The notes below the pieces were generated by a model that had not been told where the DNA came from, made no database searches, and saw nothing but the letters and a program-made list of their open reading frames with translations. From Sphingobacteriaceae bacterium (GTDB lineage Bacteria; Bacteroidota; Bacteroidia; Sphingobacteriales; Sphingobacteriaceae), in NCBI GenBank assembly GCA_947479815.1, contig CANKAT010000016.1, positions 1 to 48,004 of the forward strand: 48,004 bases of DNA. The letters are read 5' to 3'. This document shows, piece after piece, positions 1 to 8,209 of the stretch (the first letter of the stretch is position 1; every line of letters begins with the position of its first letter). The translations under genes and the position numbers were made by a program.

Positions 1-692
1 CGTGAAAGCCCAACTAGTATTGGTTGCCCCGTAATTTTTAAATGTTCAAGCTTTGCCAGTAACTCATAATTCTGTTCTAGAGTTTTGGCAAAACCGAATC
101 CAGGATCAATGACTAAATCTTTGACGCCTAATTCCTTCAATACTTGAATTTTTTCTGCAAAATATTGTGCAATTTCAACAATCAAGTTTGTATAATTTGT
201 TTGAGTAGCCATGGTTTGAGGAGTACCTCTCATGTGCATCATACTATAGGGCACTTTCAATTCTGAGATGGTTTTGAACATAGCAGGATCCATAGCCCCA
301 GCAGAGATATCATTGATCAGATCTGCACCTTCTGCGACTGCAGCTTTAGCTATTCCAGACCTGAACGTGTCAACAGAAAGTATAGCCTTGGGAAACTCTT
401 TAGCTATTGCCCTGATCACTGGGATTAAACGTTCAAATTCTAGTTCTTCTGTAATATGTTCAGCACCGGGCCTTGACGAATAGGCTCCGAGGTCGAGTAG
501 GTCTGCGCCTTCAGATAATAATTGTTCAGTTTTTCGCAATGCGTTCTTCAGATTATTGTTCTTTCCGCCATCGTAAAAGGAATCTGGCGTAAGATTCAGG
601 ACCCCCATTATCTTTGGCTTTGAAAGATTAATAAGGGTTCCGCGAACATTTAACGTTAATTTTTGTTGAAAAACTGTATTTTTATGCGCCAT
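1..692 (-). CDS. folP: Dihydropteroate synthase, C-terminus cut by the window edge
   Basis: This enzyme condenses p-aminobenzoate with hydroxymethyl-dihydropterin diphosphate to give 7,8-dihydropteroate in folate synthesis, in the cytoplasm. Translating the minus strand from the ATG at 692 gives MAHKNTVFQQ, then the first signature GVLNLTPDSFYDGG near residue 30 and the second, DPGFGFAKT, near residue 205. The middle carries the expected SVDTFR and DLINDISAG motifs of the TIM barrel. About 230 codons are present; the reading frame is still open at base 1, so roughly the last 40-50 residues lie outside. It is divergent from the DUF1599 gene, only 54 bp away, and a common Bacteroidota neighbourhood is folP, DUF1599 and DoxX genes together. 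The identification is firm. Confidence 0.95.
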   Translation of the reverse strand, partial: MAHKNTVFQQKLTLNVRGTLINLSKPKIMGVLNLTPDSFYDGGKNNNLKNALRKTEQLLSEGADLLDLGAYSSRPGAEHITEELEFERLIPVIRAIAKEFPKAILSVDTFRSGIAKAAVAEGADLINDISAGAMDPAMFKTISELKVPYSMMHMRGTPQTMATQTNYTNLIVEIAQYFAEKIQVLKELGVKDLVIDPGFGFAKTLEQNYELLAKLEHLKITGQPILVGLS

Positions 693-699
693 ATCAAGG

Positions 700-731
700 C
701 AAAATACCGATTAATTCATGGTTCTAACAAA
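700..731 (-). promoter_or_regulatory. Possible folP promoter
   Basis: On the minus strand a TTTG (731-728) is followed after 21 bases by TATTTTG (706-700). This resembles the Bacteroidota -33/-7 pattern (TTTG, then TAnnTTTG), although the -7 element is one base short. It sits 7 bases before the folP ATG, so the transcript would have almost no leader. This is pattern matching only. Confidence 0.3.
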
Positions 732-746
732 TAAAATATTAAGGCT

Positions 747-1298
747 TTGATAAATAAAACTTCAGTAGAATATGATGGTGTGATCAGGGTATGCAGGGAG
801 CTTTTTTTAAAGAAAAGCACTGATTACGGTACTGCATGGCGTATTTTGAGGATTTCTTCGATCACCGACCAGATCTTTATTAAAGCACAACGGATCCGGA
901 CTCTTGAGGAGAAAAAAATATCAAAAGTAGGTGAGAATATCACCTCTGAATATATTGGTATTGTTAATTATTGCGTCATTGCGATGATGCAGATTGATCT
1001 AGAGAATGATGATCGAACCGAACTTCCGGTTGATGAGGTTGAAATGTACTTCGATAAAAAAGTCAATGAGACCAAGGAATTGATGTTTGCCAAAAATCAT
1101 GATTATGGAGAAGCCTGGAGAGATATGCGCATCAGCTCTTTAACCGACCTTATTCTGATGAAAATTCTCAGAGTGAAGCAGATTGAAGATAATCTCGGAC
1201 ATACATTGGCTTCAGAAGGTGTTCGCGCAAATTATCAGGACATGCTGAATTATGCAGCTTTTGCCCTGATCAAGCTAGGACTGCATAAGGATTCATAG
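747..1298 (+). CDS. DUF1599 (Nmad1-type) domain protein
   Basis: This 183-residue protein consists of two copies of the DUF1599 unit. Copy one (about residues 15-80) has CRELFLKKSTDYGTAWRILR followed by ISSITDQIFIKAQRI; copy two (about 108-178) has TKELMFAKNHDYGEAWRDMR followed by ISSLTDLILMKILRV. The shared DYGxAWRxxRISSxTDxIxxK core is the family signature. The family has no established reaction; its domain name links it to nucleotide modification or metabolism in other contexts. The start is TTG: there is no in-frame ATG near the N-terminus, and the bases before it (AAGG) could act as a weak ribosome site. It lies between folP and the DoxX gene, a neighbourhood often seen in Bacteroidota. 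Confidence 0.85.
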   Translation: MINKTSVEYDGVIRVCRELFLKKSTDYGTAWRILRISSITDQIFIKAQRIRTLEEKKISKVGENITSEYIGIVNYCVIAMMQIDLENDDRTELPVDEVEMYFDKKVNETKELMFAKNHDYGEAWRDMRISSLTDLILMKILRVKQIEDNLGHTLASEGVRANYQDMLNYAAFALIKLGLHKDS

Positions 1299-1362
1299 GT
1301 CTAGTAATTCCGAATAATACGTATCCAATAATCATTTTTTAATAAAGCTATTCTATTCATCA

Positions 1363-2517
1363 ATGAAAAATATATCCTTGAATATCAGCCGAGCAATCGT
1401 AGGACTTCTTTTTATATTTTCTGGTCTGATCAAGGCCAATGATCCTTTGGGATTCGGATATAAGCTTCAGGAGTATTTTGAGGTATTTCATATCAGCTTT
1501 TTAAATGATTATGCGGTTTTACTCGCTATTTTATTGTGTACGCTGGAAATTGTTCTCGGCGCATTGCTTTTATTGGGATTTTGGAGTTCAAAAGTGGCTT
1601 GGGGTCTTCTTGTAATTATTATTTTCTTCACATTCCTTACATTTTATTCTGCATTTTTTGAGGTCGTAACCTCATGCGGCTGCTTTGGCGACGCAATACC
1701 CTTAACACCATGGCAGTCATTTTCTAAGGATATTATTCTATTAAGTTTGATTCTGCATCTTTTTTTAAGAAAGAACGAAATTTTGCCAGTGATAGCAGGT
1801 ATAAAAGCTCAGAAATTTATTGCTGCATTGGTGTTAATCTTATCGCTTGGTTTTGGAATATTTACTTATAGCTACCTTCCTATATTTGATTTCCTGCCTT
1901 ATAAGATCGGAAATAATATTCCGCAGCTGATGATTACTCCACCGGGAGCGGCTCCAGATGTTTATGAGATTACCTATAACCTTAAAAATAAGAGTAGCGA
2001 TGAAACAAAGTCGATGACAGATAAGGAATATCTGAAGACGCAAATATGGAAGGATAAGAATTGGGAGATTATAGGTGATCCGGTGAGTAAACTAATCAAA
2101 AAGGGATTTGACCTGAAAATCAAGGATCTGAAGATTACTGATAATCAGGGAACTGATTATAACCAAGAGATCCTCGAAAATCCATACTATAATCTGGTTA
2201 TCGTGGCCTATGATCTATCTAAAACCAATGCAATAGGCATTGGTAATTTGAATGCCCTTGCTATCAATGCTGCAGAAAATTACAATATACGAACGGTCCT
2301 ACTGACTTCAAACTCGGCGCAGGATGCGGAAATATTCAGCAAAAAAAACAAACTCGTAATGGAAGTTTTTTATGCAGATGGTATTCCATTGAAGAGTATG
2401 GTAAGGGCTAATCCGGGTGTACTTTTATTAAAGAATGGTATTGTGATTAATAAATGGCATTTTCGAAGCATGCCATCATATGATGAGCTGGTTGAGAGGT
2501 ATTTTGGTGCCAATTGA
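1363..2517 (+). CDS. DoxX-like (BT_3928-type) membrane protein with thioredoxin-like tail
   Basis: The N-terminal ~140 residues form a DoxX/MauE-like four-helix membrane domain (ISRAIVGLLFIFSGLIKAND is a typical opening), with the motif TSCGCFGD near residue 105 in a loop; these paired cysteines are typical of the group. A further membrane helix follows near 150-170. The rest (about 175-384) is soluble and ends in a thioredoxin-like fold (ANPGVLLLKNGIV then a terminal helix), but no CxxC active site is visible in that tail. A role in redox or disulphide handling at the membrane is plausible but not shown. It follows the DUF1599 gene by 64 bp and precedes aroK by 83 bp, all on the same strand. 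Confidence 0.8.
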   Translation: MKNISLNISRAIVGLLFIFSGLIKANDPLGFGYKLQEYFEVFHISFLNDYAVLLAILLCTLEIVLGALLLLGFWSSKVAWGLLVIIIFFTFLTFYSAFFEVVTSCGCFGDAIPLTPWQSFSKDIILLSLILHLFLRKNEILPVIAGIKAQKFIAALVLILSLGFGIFTYSYLPIFDFLPYKIGNNIPQLMITPPGAAPDVYEITYNLKNKSSDETKSMTDKEYLKTQIWKDKNWEIIGDPVSKLIKKGFDLKIKDLKITDNQGTDYNQEILENPYYNLVIVAYDLSKTNAIGIGNLNALAINAAENYNIRTVLLTSNSAQDAEIFSKKNKLVMEVFYADGIPLKSMVRANPGVLLLKNGIVINKWHFRSMPSYDELVERYFGAN

Positions 2518-2600
2518 TTTTTGGCAGCATTCATGCTGCTTATTTGAATTAATAGTTGAAGCAGCGCATTGCACTGCATGGAGGTTGAAATAATGAATTT

Positions 2601-3104
2601 ATGAAAGTATTTCTGGTTGGATTTATGGGTAGTGGTAAAACTACTATCGGCAAAAAATTAGCAAACTATTTAAAATGCGATTTTATCGATCTCGATAAAT
2701 TAATTGAAACTAAAGTTGGGATGAGCATTGTGCAGTATTTTGAACTTCATGGTGAAAGTGCTTTCCGTGATCTGGAAAGGGAGGTGCTTCAGAAAACAGA
2801 CTTCCCGGAAAATGTAATTATAGCTACCGGTGGTGGTGCACCTTGCTTTGGCGACAATATGTCTTGGATGAATGAAAACGGTCTGGTGGCCTACCTTTCA
2901 CTTTCGCCGAAAGCCCTTGCCAGCAGACTGGAGAACTCCAAAACCGACCGCCCCCTGATTAGGAATTTAAAAGGAGATGAATTGGAAGGTTTTATCAGTG
3001 CTAAACTTGCCGAACGCGAACCATTTTATAATCAATCTAAATTTGTGGTAAGTGCCAGTGATCTGACTGCAGAGCGGTTGGCTTTTTATTTGAATCTGGG
3101 CTGA
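2601..3104 (+). CDS. aroK: Shikimate kinase
   Basis: This kinase transfers phosphate from ATP to the 3-OH of shikimate in chorismate synthesis. The Walker A motif GSGKTTIG is at residues 11-18, the shikimate-binding DLDKLIE follows at about 32-38, FRDLEREV contributes substrate-binding Arg/Glu near 57-64, and the TGGGAP loop is near 78-83. The arginine-rich lid (KTDRPLI) is near residue 115. The length of 167 residues is normal. It starts with ATG 83 bp after the DoxX gene and is the last gene of the leftmost plus-strand run. Confidence 0.95.
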   Translation: MKVFLVGFMGSGKTTIGKKLANYLKCDFIDLDKLIETKVGMSIVQYFELHGESAFRDLEREVLQKTDFPENVIIATGGGAPCFGDNMSWMNENGLVAYLSLSPKALASRLENSKTDRPLIRNLKGDELEGFISAKLAEREPFYNQSKFVVSASDLTAERLAFYLNLG

Positions 3105-3244
3105 TTTGACCTGAATCAAGTTTAGGGATGAACGCTTAGGACAGTGAGTTTACAGGTTGAAAAATCAATCTCCTTTACAATTTTCATAAACTGCAAATTT
3201 CCTAATAATGTGATTGCAGAGAATAAATCATTCTTTCTATCGTA

Positions 3245-3278
3245 TAAAAAAGGCTAACGTACAATTTGTACGCTAGCC
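3245..3278 (-). terminator. Terminator of the DUF2231/rubrerythrin-like pair
   Basis: An 11-bp inverted repeat (3252-3262 paired with 3268-3278, one G-T wobble, 5-base loop) is followed on the minus strand by a run of T (complement of the A run at 3246-3251). It lies about 35 bp past the stop of the DUF2231 gene, as expected for an intrinsic terminator. Confidence 0.8.
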
Positions 3279-3313
3279 CTAACACCCACTAAAAATTTAT
3301 CACCAAGCCTTTT

Positions 3314-3799
3314 TTAATCGTCAGCTTCCTTTTCTAAATTATCTGCCGGAGCAGTAGTGCCGCTTGAAATTTCTGTATGTCTAATTTTGCCTCCCAAATA
3401 TCCTGCTCTTGCTACAAGTCCGAAACTTACTAATGAAATAAATAAAACAATAAAGGCTACTGATCTTGTCAATAGCGACTTTCTCAAAGTCAGGAACAAA
3501 GCTACAATAGAAGCAAGTCCTAAAATGATTAGTGATATTAAAGCAAATAGCGCGAAATCTTCATGTAGCTTAATGCTTTCTTCAACAACACCTTGTAAGT
3601 CTTCTACACTTTCTTCGGCAGCTTCACCAGTTAAATAAGCGATGCCAGCACCAACTGCAGAAATTATAAAAATGGTATAAGCCGCAATTTTTGTTTGATT
3701 GATTTTTGTATAAAGTCCTTGAACTAGTACTAGCCCACCTAATATGGATCCAAATACAGGAAGGTGGGTAATGAGTAAGTGAATATAGGTTTGGTTCAT
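3314..3799 (-). CDS. DUF2231-like four-helix membrane protein
   Basis: This 161-residue protein has four predicted membrane helices: about 10-28 (HLPVFGSILGGLVLVQGL), 38-56 (ending at YLTGEAAEE), 82-102, and 110-130. The opening HLLITHLPVFG and the TGEAAEE and HEDFA segments resemble DUF2231 family proteins, which have been suspected of binding haem or metal through conserved histidines; that function is not proven. The C-terminal tail is acidic. The gene begins 8 bp after the rubrerythrin-like lipoprotein gene, so the two are almost surely cotranscribed. A strong hairpin plus T run follows. Confidence 0.75.
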   Translation of the reverse strand: MNQTYIHLLITHLPVFGSILGGLVLVQGLYTKINQTKIAAYTIFIISAVGAGIAYLTGEAAEESVEDLQGVVEESIKLHEDFALFALISLIILGLASIVALFLTLRKSLLTRSVAFIVLFISLVSFGLVARAGYLGGKIRHTEISSGTTAPADNLEKEADD

Positions 3800-3807
3800 G
3801 ATCTATT

Positions 3808-4470
3808 TTATTGAAATACAATGAATTTTTCTCTGTTGGTTAATGAAAAGTCGCAATGTTTTGGTGCGTCAGTGTAGGTATTACCACAGGTAGGACAAAC
3901 AAAATATTTTGATGGTAAACTGTTTAAGGTATTGCTATTGATGTCACCCAAAGCTTGTTCAAAAAAGTATTTATGCTTTAGCTCTGTTTTCATGGCATAG
4001 CTAAGACTTAATACAGCTATTTGGTTCCCTGCTAGTGTGGCAGTTTTTAAAAACTCAGGGTACATGGTGTTCGCTTCATCGGCATCTTCAATAATATCAT
4101 CATACAAATTCTCTTTCGTAGTTTTTACTAAATATTTTTCAGTGATAACAGAAACTGTTTCGCCAGCATCTTCTATTACAACTTTATGATTGGCAGCATG
4201 AATACTTTCGGATACTGAAACTGCATTAAATAGTAAAGCAATATTATGATAGCCTTCTTCTTCGGCTTTCTTTGAAAATGCCTCATACTTTGCGGTCTTC
4301 TCACCTGCATAAGCCGATTTCATAATTTCTATCGTTTTTATTCCGGCCTCCATATGTTGCTTGTTTGTTATTTTCACTTCGGATACTGTTTTTTTATTGT
4401 CACATGAAGTCAGCACGAAGCAACTAATGAAGCCTAGTAATACACAACAGGATAAATTCATCTTTTTCAT
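3808..4470 (-). CDS. Rubrerythrin-like lipoprotein with incomplete rubredoxin knuckle
   Basis: The N-terminus is a lipoprotein signal ending at LTSC (Cys23), so the protein is expected on the outer face of a membrane. Residues about 40-170 resemble the rubrerythrin diiron bundle: AYAGEKTAKYEAF, an EEEGY segment, and two ExxH motifs (ESIHA and ELKHK). The C-terminus resembles the rubredoxin-like tail, CPTCGN (Cys192, Cys195) and KHC (Cys206), but the fourth ligand position reads Ser209 (codon TCA) instead of Cys. Cytosolic rubrerythrins reduce peroxide; an exported one would need another electron donor. It heads a two-gene unit with the DUF2231 membrane protein, with a CRP/FNR-like palindrome about 90 bp upstream. 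Confidence 0.75.
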   Translation of the reverse strand: MKKMNLSCCVLLGFISCFVLTSCDNKKTVSEVKITNKQHMEAGIKTIEIMKSAYAGEKTAKYEAFSKKAEEEGYHNIALLFNAVSVSESIHAANHKVVIEDAGETVSVITEKYLVKTTKENLYDDIIEDADEANTMYPEFLKTATLAGNQIAVLSLSYAMKTELKHKYFFEQALGDINSNTLNSLPSKYFVCPTCGNTYTDAPKHCDFSLTNREKFIVFQ

Positions 4471-4556
4471 TTCTTTGATTTAAGGATGAGCATTAGTAAA
4501 TCAATGACTTCATTCAGATACCATACTAAATGTCGACATACTATATCTGTAATAAT

Positions 4557-4570
4557 GTGATGAGTATCAC
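4557..4570 (-). promoter_or_regulatory. CRP/FNR-like dyad upstream of the rubrerythrin-like operon
   Basis: The sequence GTGAT-GAGT-ATCAC is a perfect inverted repeat with a 4-base centre, close to the half-sites bound by CRP/FNR-family regulators. It is about 87 bp before the start of the rubrerythrin-like gene. The assignment to that gene is inferred from position; the protein that binds is unknown. Confidence 0.4.
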
Positions 4571-4820
4571 CTTTTAAAATGATATTGAATTTTGTGAAGT
4601 GTGTTTAAGATTTGGTCGGTGATTTTATAGTGGGCAGAACCTTTAAATATAAATTTCGATCAAAATCAAAGCTGTACTCACAACATATGCTATTCAGCAG
4701 CCGAGCTTGGTTTAGTAATATCAAATTCCTGTTTGCCTGCGATCCTATGATTTGGTTTATAGGTATTCGTTCTAGTAGGTTGAAAAAACCGCTGATCGTA
4801 TTGGTTTTAAATTTGGCTAA

Positions 4821-4846
4821 AGGGCTTTATTTAGTTAATAAACCCT
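4821..4846 (-). terminator. Possible weak terminator after the PyrR-like gene
   Basis: AGGG(C)TTTATT and AATAAACCCT form a 10-bp stem with one bulged C and a 5-base loop, 34 bp past the stop of the PyrR-like gene. No strong T run follows, so this is a weak call. Confidence 0.3.
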
Positions 4847-4879
4847 AAATCTGTAAATCTGAACTTGATTGAGGTTCGG

Positions 4880-5407
4880 TTATGACAAATAAACTGCATC
4901 CTCTTCTGATTGATCATCAAGAACAACGTCCACATGTTCTTTTAAAATAGTTGCAAGTTCAAGCCCGGTAAAATCAGGTGAAACCGGAAAATTACGATGA
5001 CTGCGGTCAATTAAAACCAGGGTTCTGAGTTTCTTTAAAGGGATGTCAAGAAATACACCTAGTCCGTAGGCTAGTGCCCGGCCACTGTTTACCACATCAT
5101 CTACCAATATGACCACTTTGTTTGCAGCCAAATTAAGATCAAGATCTGAATTAGCTTCCAGATGTGAGCTATTTTTATTGATCTCAATCTTCATCAAGGT
5201 GATTTTTAATTTAGAAATAGATTCAAGGACTGTTTTCAGTCGTTGGGCTATCAAATAACCCTTATCAACGATGCCAGCCATGATTAACTCTTCTTCACCC
5301 AGGTTATCTTCCAGGATCTGATAGGCCATGCGATCAATTCGTTGTTCAATTTGCTTTTTATTGAGTATCAGTAATTTTTTAACAGCCATTTTCTTCTGAA
5401 ATTTCAT
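4880..5407 (-). CDS. PyrR-like phosphoribosyltransferase family protein
   Basis: This type I phosphoribosyltransferase has the PRPP-binding loop VILVDDVVNSGRAL at about residues 99-112, preceded by a long strand-helix core (LIMAGIVDKGYLIAQRL) and followed by LIDRSHRNFPV, as in PyrR-type proteins. PyrR proteins in other bacteria control pyrimidine genes or have uracil phosphoribosyltransferase activity; in Bacteroidota the role is less clear. The first ATG (5407) gives MKFQKKMAVKK; the internal ATG at 5389 (MAVKKLLILN) is an equally likely start. No pyrimidine genes are adjacent. It is followed on the same strand by a spacer and preceded by the small unknown protein. Confidence 0.75.
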   Translation of the reverse strand: MKFQKKMAVKKLLILNKKQIEQRIDRMAYQILEDNLGEEELIMAGIVDKGYLIAQRLKTVLESISKLKITLMKIEINKNSSHLEANSDLDLNLAANKVVILVDDVVNSGRALAYGLGVFLDIPLKKLRTLVLIDRSHRNFPVSPDFTGLELATILKEHVDVVLDDQSEEDAVYLS

Positions 5408-5479
5408 TTTAAATTACATATTCTAACTGAATTCCTACGGTTCTGTGCATTAAATAATTTAAGAGAGTATTCGCTGAAT

Positions 5480-5878
5480 TTATTGATAGGGGAAAAATAC
5501 AAAATTAGCGCCCTCTGGAACGATTACGAAAACACACATAAAACCATAAGGATCTTTATATTGTTTTATGAACCTGTCTTTTTTATCGGCTTGTATCAAA
5601 CCCTTTTCTACAAACTCTTCTACTGTAGATGCATGAATGCTCCAGCCAGTGTTCAGTTCGTTTCTATCTAGAATTGGTTCACCCAGTTTTACTTCATGCT
5701 GATGTGCTACGAAGATCGGGTATTCTGAAATTCCCTCTACCATGATTTCAATAGCAACCTCTTTGATAGATTCGTTGTAGAATTTTAAATCGAGCTCGAG
5801 GCTTTTCAGCGGACTTTCTTTTTCCTTTTTATTCCCCTCAGAATTTTCATCGGGGTTTAACAGATCTTTTATTTCCAT
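5480..5878 (-). CDS. Conserved hypothetical protein, 132 residues
   Basis: I do not recognise a named family. The first ~25 residues are highly charged and probably disordered (DENSEGNKKEKE). The remainder is a compact alpha/beta sequence, with VAIEIMVEGISEYPIFVAHQ in the middle and a C-terminus rich in aromatic and beta residues (GANFVFFPYQ). No signal peptide or membrane helix is visible, so it should be cytoplasmic. It starts 30 bp after the end of rlmD on the same strand and could be cotranscribed with it. Codon use matches its neighbours. Confidence 0.65.
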   Translation of the reverse strand: MEIKDLLNPDENSEGNKKEKESPLKSLELDLKFYNESIKEVAIEIMVEGISEYPIFVAHQHEVKLGEPILDRNELNTGWSIHASTVEEFVEKGLIQADKKDRFIKQYKDPYGFMCVFVIVPEGANFVFFPYQ

Positions 5879-5908
5879 GGCAATGGTTTGAAAGTGCCTT
5901 TTTATAAA

Positions 5909-7348
5909 TTAATTGGCTGTTTCTATTGTTTTTGCCTGATTTAGATTCAGGGTTAATAATACCACATTCTCAACATGTTGGGTATGTGGGAACATATCAA
6001 CGGGACGAATCCTGCTGACTTCATATTTATCCTTCATTAAAGCGATGTCACGGGCCTGTGTTGCTGCATTGCAGCTTACGTATACAATCTTTTCGGCTTC
6101 CATTTCAAGAAGGCGTTTTACTACATCTGCATGCATTCCTGCGCGCGGAGGATCGGTAATCACTACATCCGGCTTTCCATGGGTTTGAATAAACTCGGCA
6201 TTTAATATATCCTTCATATCACCAGCAAAGAAGCTGGTATTTTTAATGGCATTGATCTCCGAATTGATCTTCGCATCTTCAATGGCCGTAGGAACGTATT
6301 CAATTCCAACCACAGATTTAACAGATCCTGCAATAAAGTTGGCAATGGTGCCCGCACCGGTATACAGATCATACACCAGTTCATCGCCCTTGAAGCCTGC
6401 AAAATCTTTGGTGATTTTGTACAATTCAAATGCCTGTTCTGAATTGGTTTGATAAAATGATTTTGGACCGATTTTGAATTTGAGCCCATTCATATTTTCA
6501 AATATGTGATCAGCGCCTTCAAAAACGTGAATATCCTGATCAAAAATGGTGTCGTTCTTCTTTTGATTAATGATATAAAGTAGCGATTTAAGATTCTTAA
6601 ATTCATTGGATATGAATTCCATCATACCTGTAATTTGTTCTTGCTCAACATAGGCAAATACTACGATCACCATCAGTTCGCCCGTGCTCGAAGTGCGTAT
6701 AATCAGATTCCTCAATGAGCCTTCATGATTTTTCAGGTTATAAAAGGAGATTTTATTTGCTAATGCATATTCTCTTACCTTATTTCTGATATTATTTGAA
6801 GGATCTGCCTGTAGATAGCAATGTTCAATGTCTAGGATTTTATCAAATCGTCCCGGAATATGATACCCAAGGGCATTCATTTCCATCTCTTGATCACTGC
6901 GCATGTCACCATCCGTCAGCCAGCGTTTGTCTGAGAAGGTATATTCCAGCTTATTTCTATAATAACTTGTTTCTTTGGACCCCAGGATTGGTTCAATTCC
7001 GGATGTATCAACTTTAGCCAATCTTTGCAATGCATCAACCACACTTTTTTGCTTAAACAGAAGTTGTGCATCATACTTAAGATGCTGCCATTTACAGCCG
7101 CCACAAACACCAAAATGGGTGCAAAAAGGTTCAGTTCTATGCTCAGATGGTTTAACTATGCTCTGAATTCTGCCTTCGTAGAATTTCTTCTTTCTTCGTA
7201 AGAGTTCAACATCTACAACATCTCCAGGAACGGCTTTATCGATGAAGATTACTAGATCATCTGATTTACCTACACCTTTACCTTCTTCGGCAATATCAAT
7301 TACTTGGATGTTATTTAAAAATTTTTTGTCGGCCGGAATTTTTTTCAT
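5909..7348 (-). CDS. rlmD: 23S rRNA (uracil-5-)-methyltransferase, RlmD/TrmA family
   Basis: This SAM-dependent enzyme makes 5-methyluridine in 23S rRNA (possibly U1939 and/or U747; family members differ). It has a TRAM domain (about residues 10-65), then an iron-sulphur cysteine cluster (CTHFGVCGGCKW, about 76-87, plus a later DIEHC), the SAM-binding DLYTGAGTIA near 325, and the catalytic VSCNAATQARD near 440 after DPPRAG. The ATG at 7348 (MKKIPADKK) is preferred over the TTG at 7357, which overlaps a perfect TAnnTTTG -7 element. The length of about 479 residues is normal for the family. Confidence 0.9.
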   Translation of the reverse strand: MKKIPADKKFLNNIQVIDIAEEGKGVGKSDDLVIFIDKAVPGDVVDVELLRRKKKFYEGRIQSIVKPSEHRTEPFCTHFGVCGGCKWQHLKYDAQLLFKQKSVVDALQRLAKVDTSGIEPILGSKETSYYRNKLEYTFSDKRWLTDGDMRSDQEMEMNALGYHIPGRFDKILDIEHCYLQADPSNNIRNKVREYALANKISFYNLKNHEGSLRNLIIRTSSTGELMVIVVFAYVEQEQITGMMEFISNEFKNLKSLLYIINQKKNDTIFDQDIHVFEGADHIFENMNGLKFKIGPKSFYQTNSEQAFELYKITKDFAGFKGDELVYDLYTGAGTIANFIAGSVKSVVGIEYVPTAIEDAKINSEINAIKNTSFFAGDMKDILNAEFIQTHGKPDVVITDPPRAGMHADVVKRLLEMEAEKIVYVSCNAATQARDIALMKDKYEVSRIRPVDMFPHTQHVENVVLLTLNLNQAKTIETAN

Positions 7349-7354
7349 GAGCGC

Positions 7355-7362
7355 CAAAATTA
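7355..7362 (-). promoter_or_regulatory. -7 element next to rlmD
   Basis: TAATTTTG on the minus strand matches the Bacteroidota -7 consensus TAnnTTTG exactly and ends only 6 bases before the rlmD ATG. Transcription would then begin at about the start codon (a leaderless mRNA). No clear TTTG -33 element is found 19-21 bases upstream, which lowers confidence. Confidence 0.35.
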
Positions 7363-7582
7363 AAGATTTTTATGTTAGAAAAGGGGGGAATGGGTGAGAT
7401 ATTGGGGCTGAGCCAAGACCTATCCTGAAATAGGGCAGGATTTTGATGAAGATTGGGTCAAATAATTATTAAAATACTACTGATTGTTAAAATTCAAACA
7501 GCGCATCAATTAAATTGGATAATTCTGAAATTTCGCGACTCATGATTTTTTTCTTTGCTAATTCCACAAAATACAATAATAC

Positions 7583-7604
7583 ATACCAAAAACCAAATTG
7601 GTAT
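7583..7604. repeat. Inverted repeat downstream of tetR
   Basis: ATACCAA (7583-7589) and TTGGTAT (7598-7604) form a perfect 7-bp dyad with an 8-base centre, in the 284-bp spacer between rlmD and the end of tetR. It has operator-like geometry, but no gene start is obviously associated with it and it lacks a T run. The rest of this spacer shows nothing recognisable. Confidence 0.3.
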
Positions 7605-7632
7605 AATAGTTTAACAATTAGTTGACATGGAA

Positions 7633-8208
7633 TTATTTTACGGCAGCTTTTACTAGGTAGGGTAGAATTTCTTTTTGGAAGGATATAAAATTTTTACGTA
7701 CATCCGAATCGCTTACTGATGTAAATGCGAATGAGAAAACGATACTTTTACTTGCCTTGATCAAAAATCGCAGTCGCGCGATGTAATCATCTGCTTTAAA
7801 TAGTGGGGTTTTATTGAACGATTCTATTAAAAGATTTTCAAGATCGTCTGAAAGAGTTTTTAGAAATTCTTGCGAGTTGGCTGATTCACGGATAAACTCC
7901 CATCCGATAAATTCATTGCAAACCGTGTAAGAAAGTCGGCTAGTTTTAAGAATGATCATACTCAAGTAGGCTTCCTCATCCAAATCATCTGTAGGGTTAT
8001 GAGTGATTTCATGTACGCTATGCTGAATATATTCCATCAGGATGGCTTGCAAGAGGAGTTCCTTACTTTCAAAGTACTTATAAATGGTAGCCTTAGCTAT
8101 TTTAGCACGCTTGGCTATTTCATTAACACTGGTTTTATGATAGCCATATTTACGAAACAGGTCTTGCGCAGCTTTTTTAATACTTTCTTTGATCTTATCT
8201 ACTTCCAT
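7633..8208 (-). CDS. TetR/AcrR family transcriptional regulator
   Basis: The N-terminal ~55 residues are a typical TetR helix-turn-helix: AAQDLFRKYGYHKTSVNEIA, then KRAKIAKATIYKYF and ESKELLL. The remaining ~135 residues form the helical ligand-binding and dimer domain, which is too variable to predict a ligand. At 191 residues it is normal length. It starts one base after the stop of the Rieske-like lipoprotein gene, which itself overlaps pheS, so the three are very probably one transcript. Its targets are unknown; no obvious efflux genes are adjacent. Confidence 0.88.
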   Translation of the reverse strand: MEVDKIKESIKKAAQDLFRKYGYHKTSVNEIAKRAKIAKATIYKYFESKELLLQAILMEYIQHSVHEITHNPTDDLDEEAYLSMIILKTSRLSYTVCNEFIGWEFIRESANSQEFLKTLSDDLENLLIESFNKTPLFKADDYIARLRFLIKASKSIVFSFAFTSVSDSDVRKNFISFQKEILPYLVKAAVK

Positions 8209-8209
8209 T

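Larger units (their letters stand above)
4471..4879. other. Gene-poor spacer
   Basis: This 409-bp stretch lies between the minus-strand rubrerythrin-like gene and the end of the PyrR-like gene. It holds the GTGAT-N4-ATCAC dyad (4557-4570), a 10-bp palindrome ATGTCGACAT (4530-4539) and a weak hairpin (4821-4846). A 78-codon open frame on the plus strand (4612-4848, TTG start) has no recognisable domain and is not accepted as a gene. Confidence 0.6.

Noticed and set aside
747-1298. Two-copy DUF1599 gene as a new repeat protein
   Set aside because: The two-unit layout is normal for this family in Bacteroidota, so it is not novel.
4612-4848. 78-codon open frame on the plus strand
   Set aside because: It starts with TTG, has no domain or ribosome site, and its composition (many basic and aromatic residues without pattern) looks like read-through of noncoding DNA.
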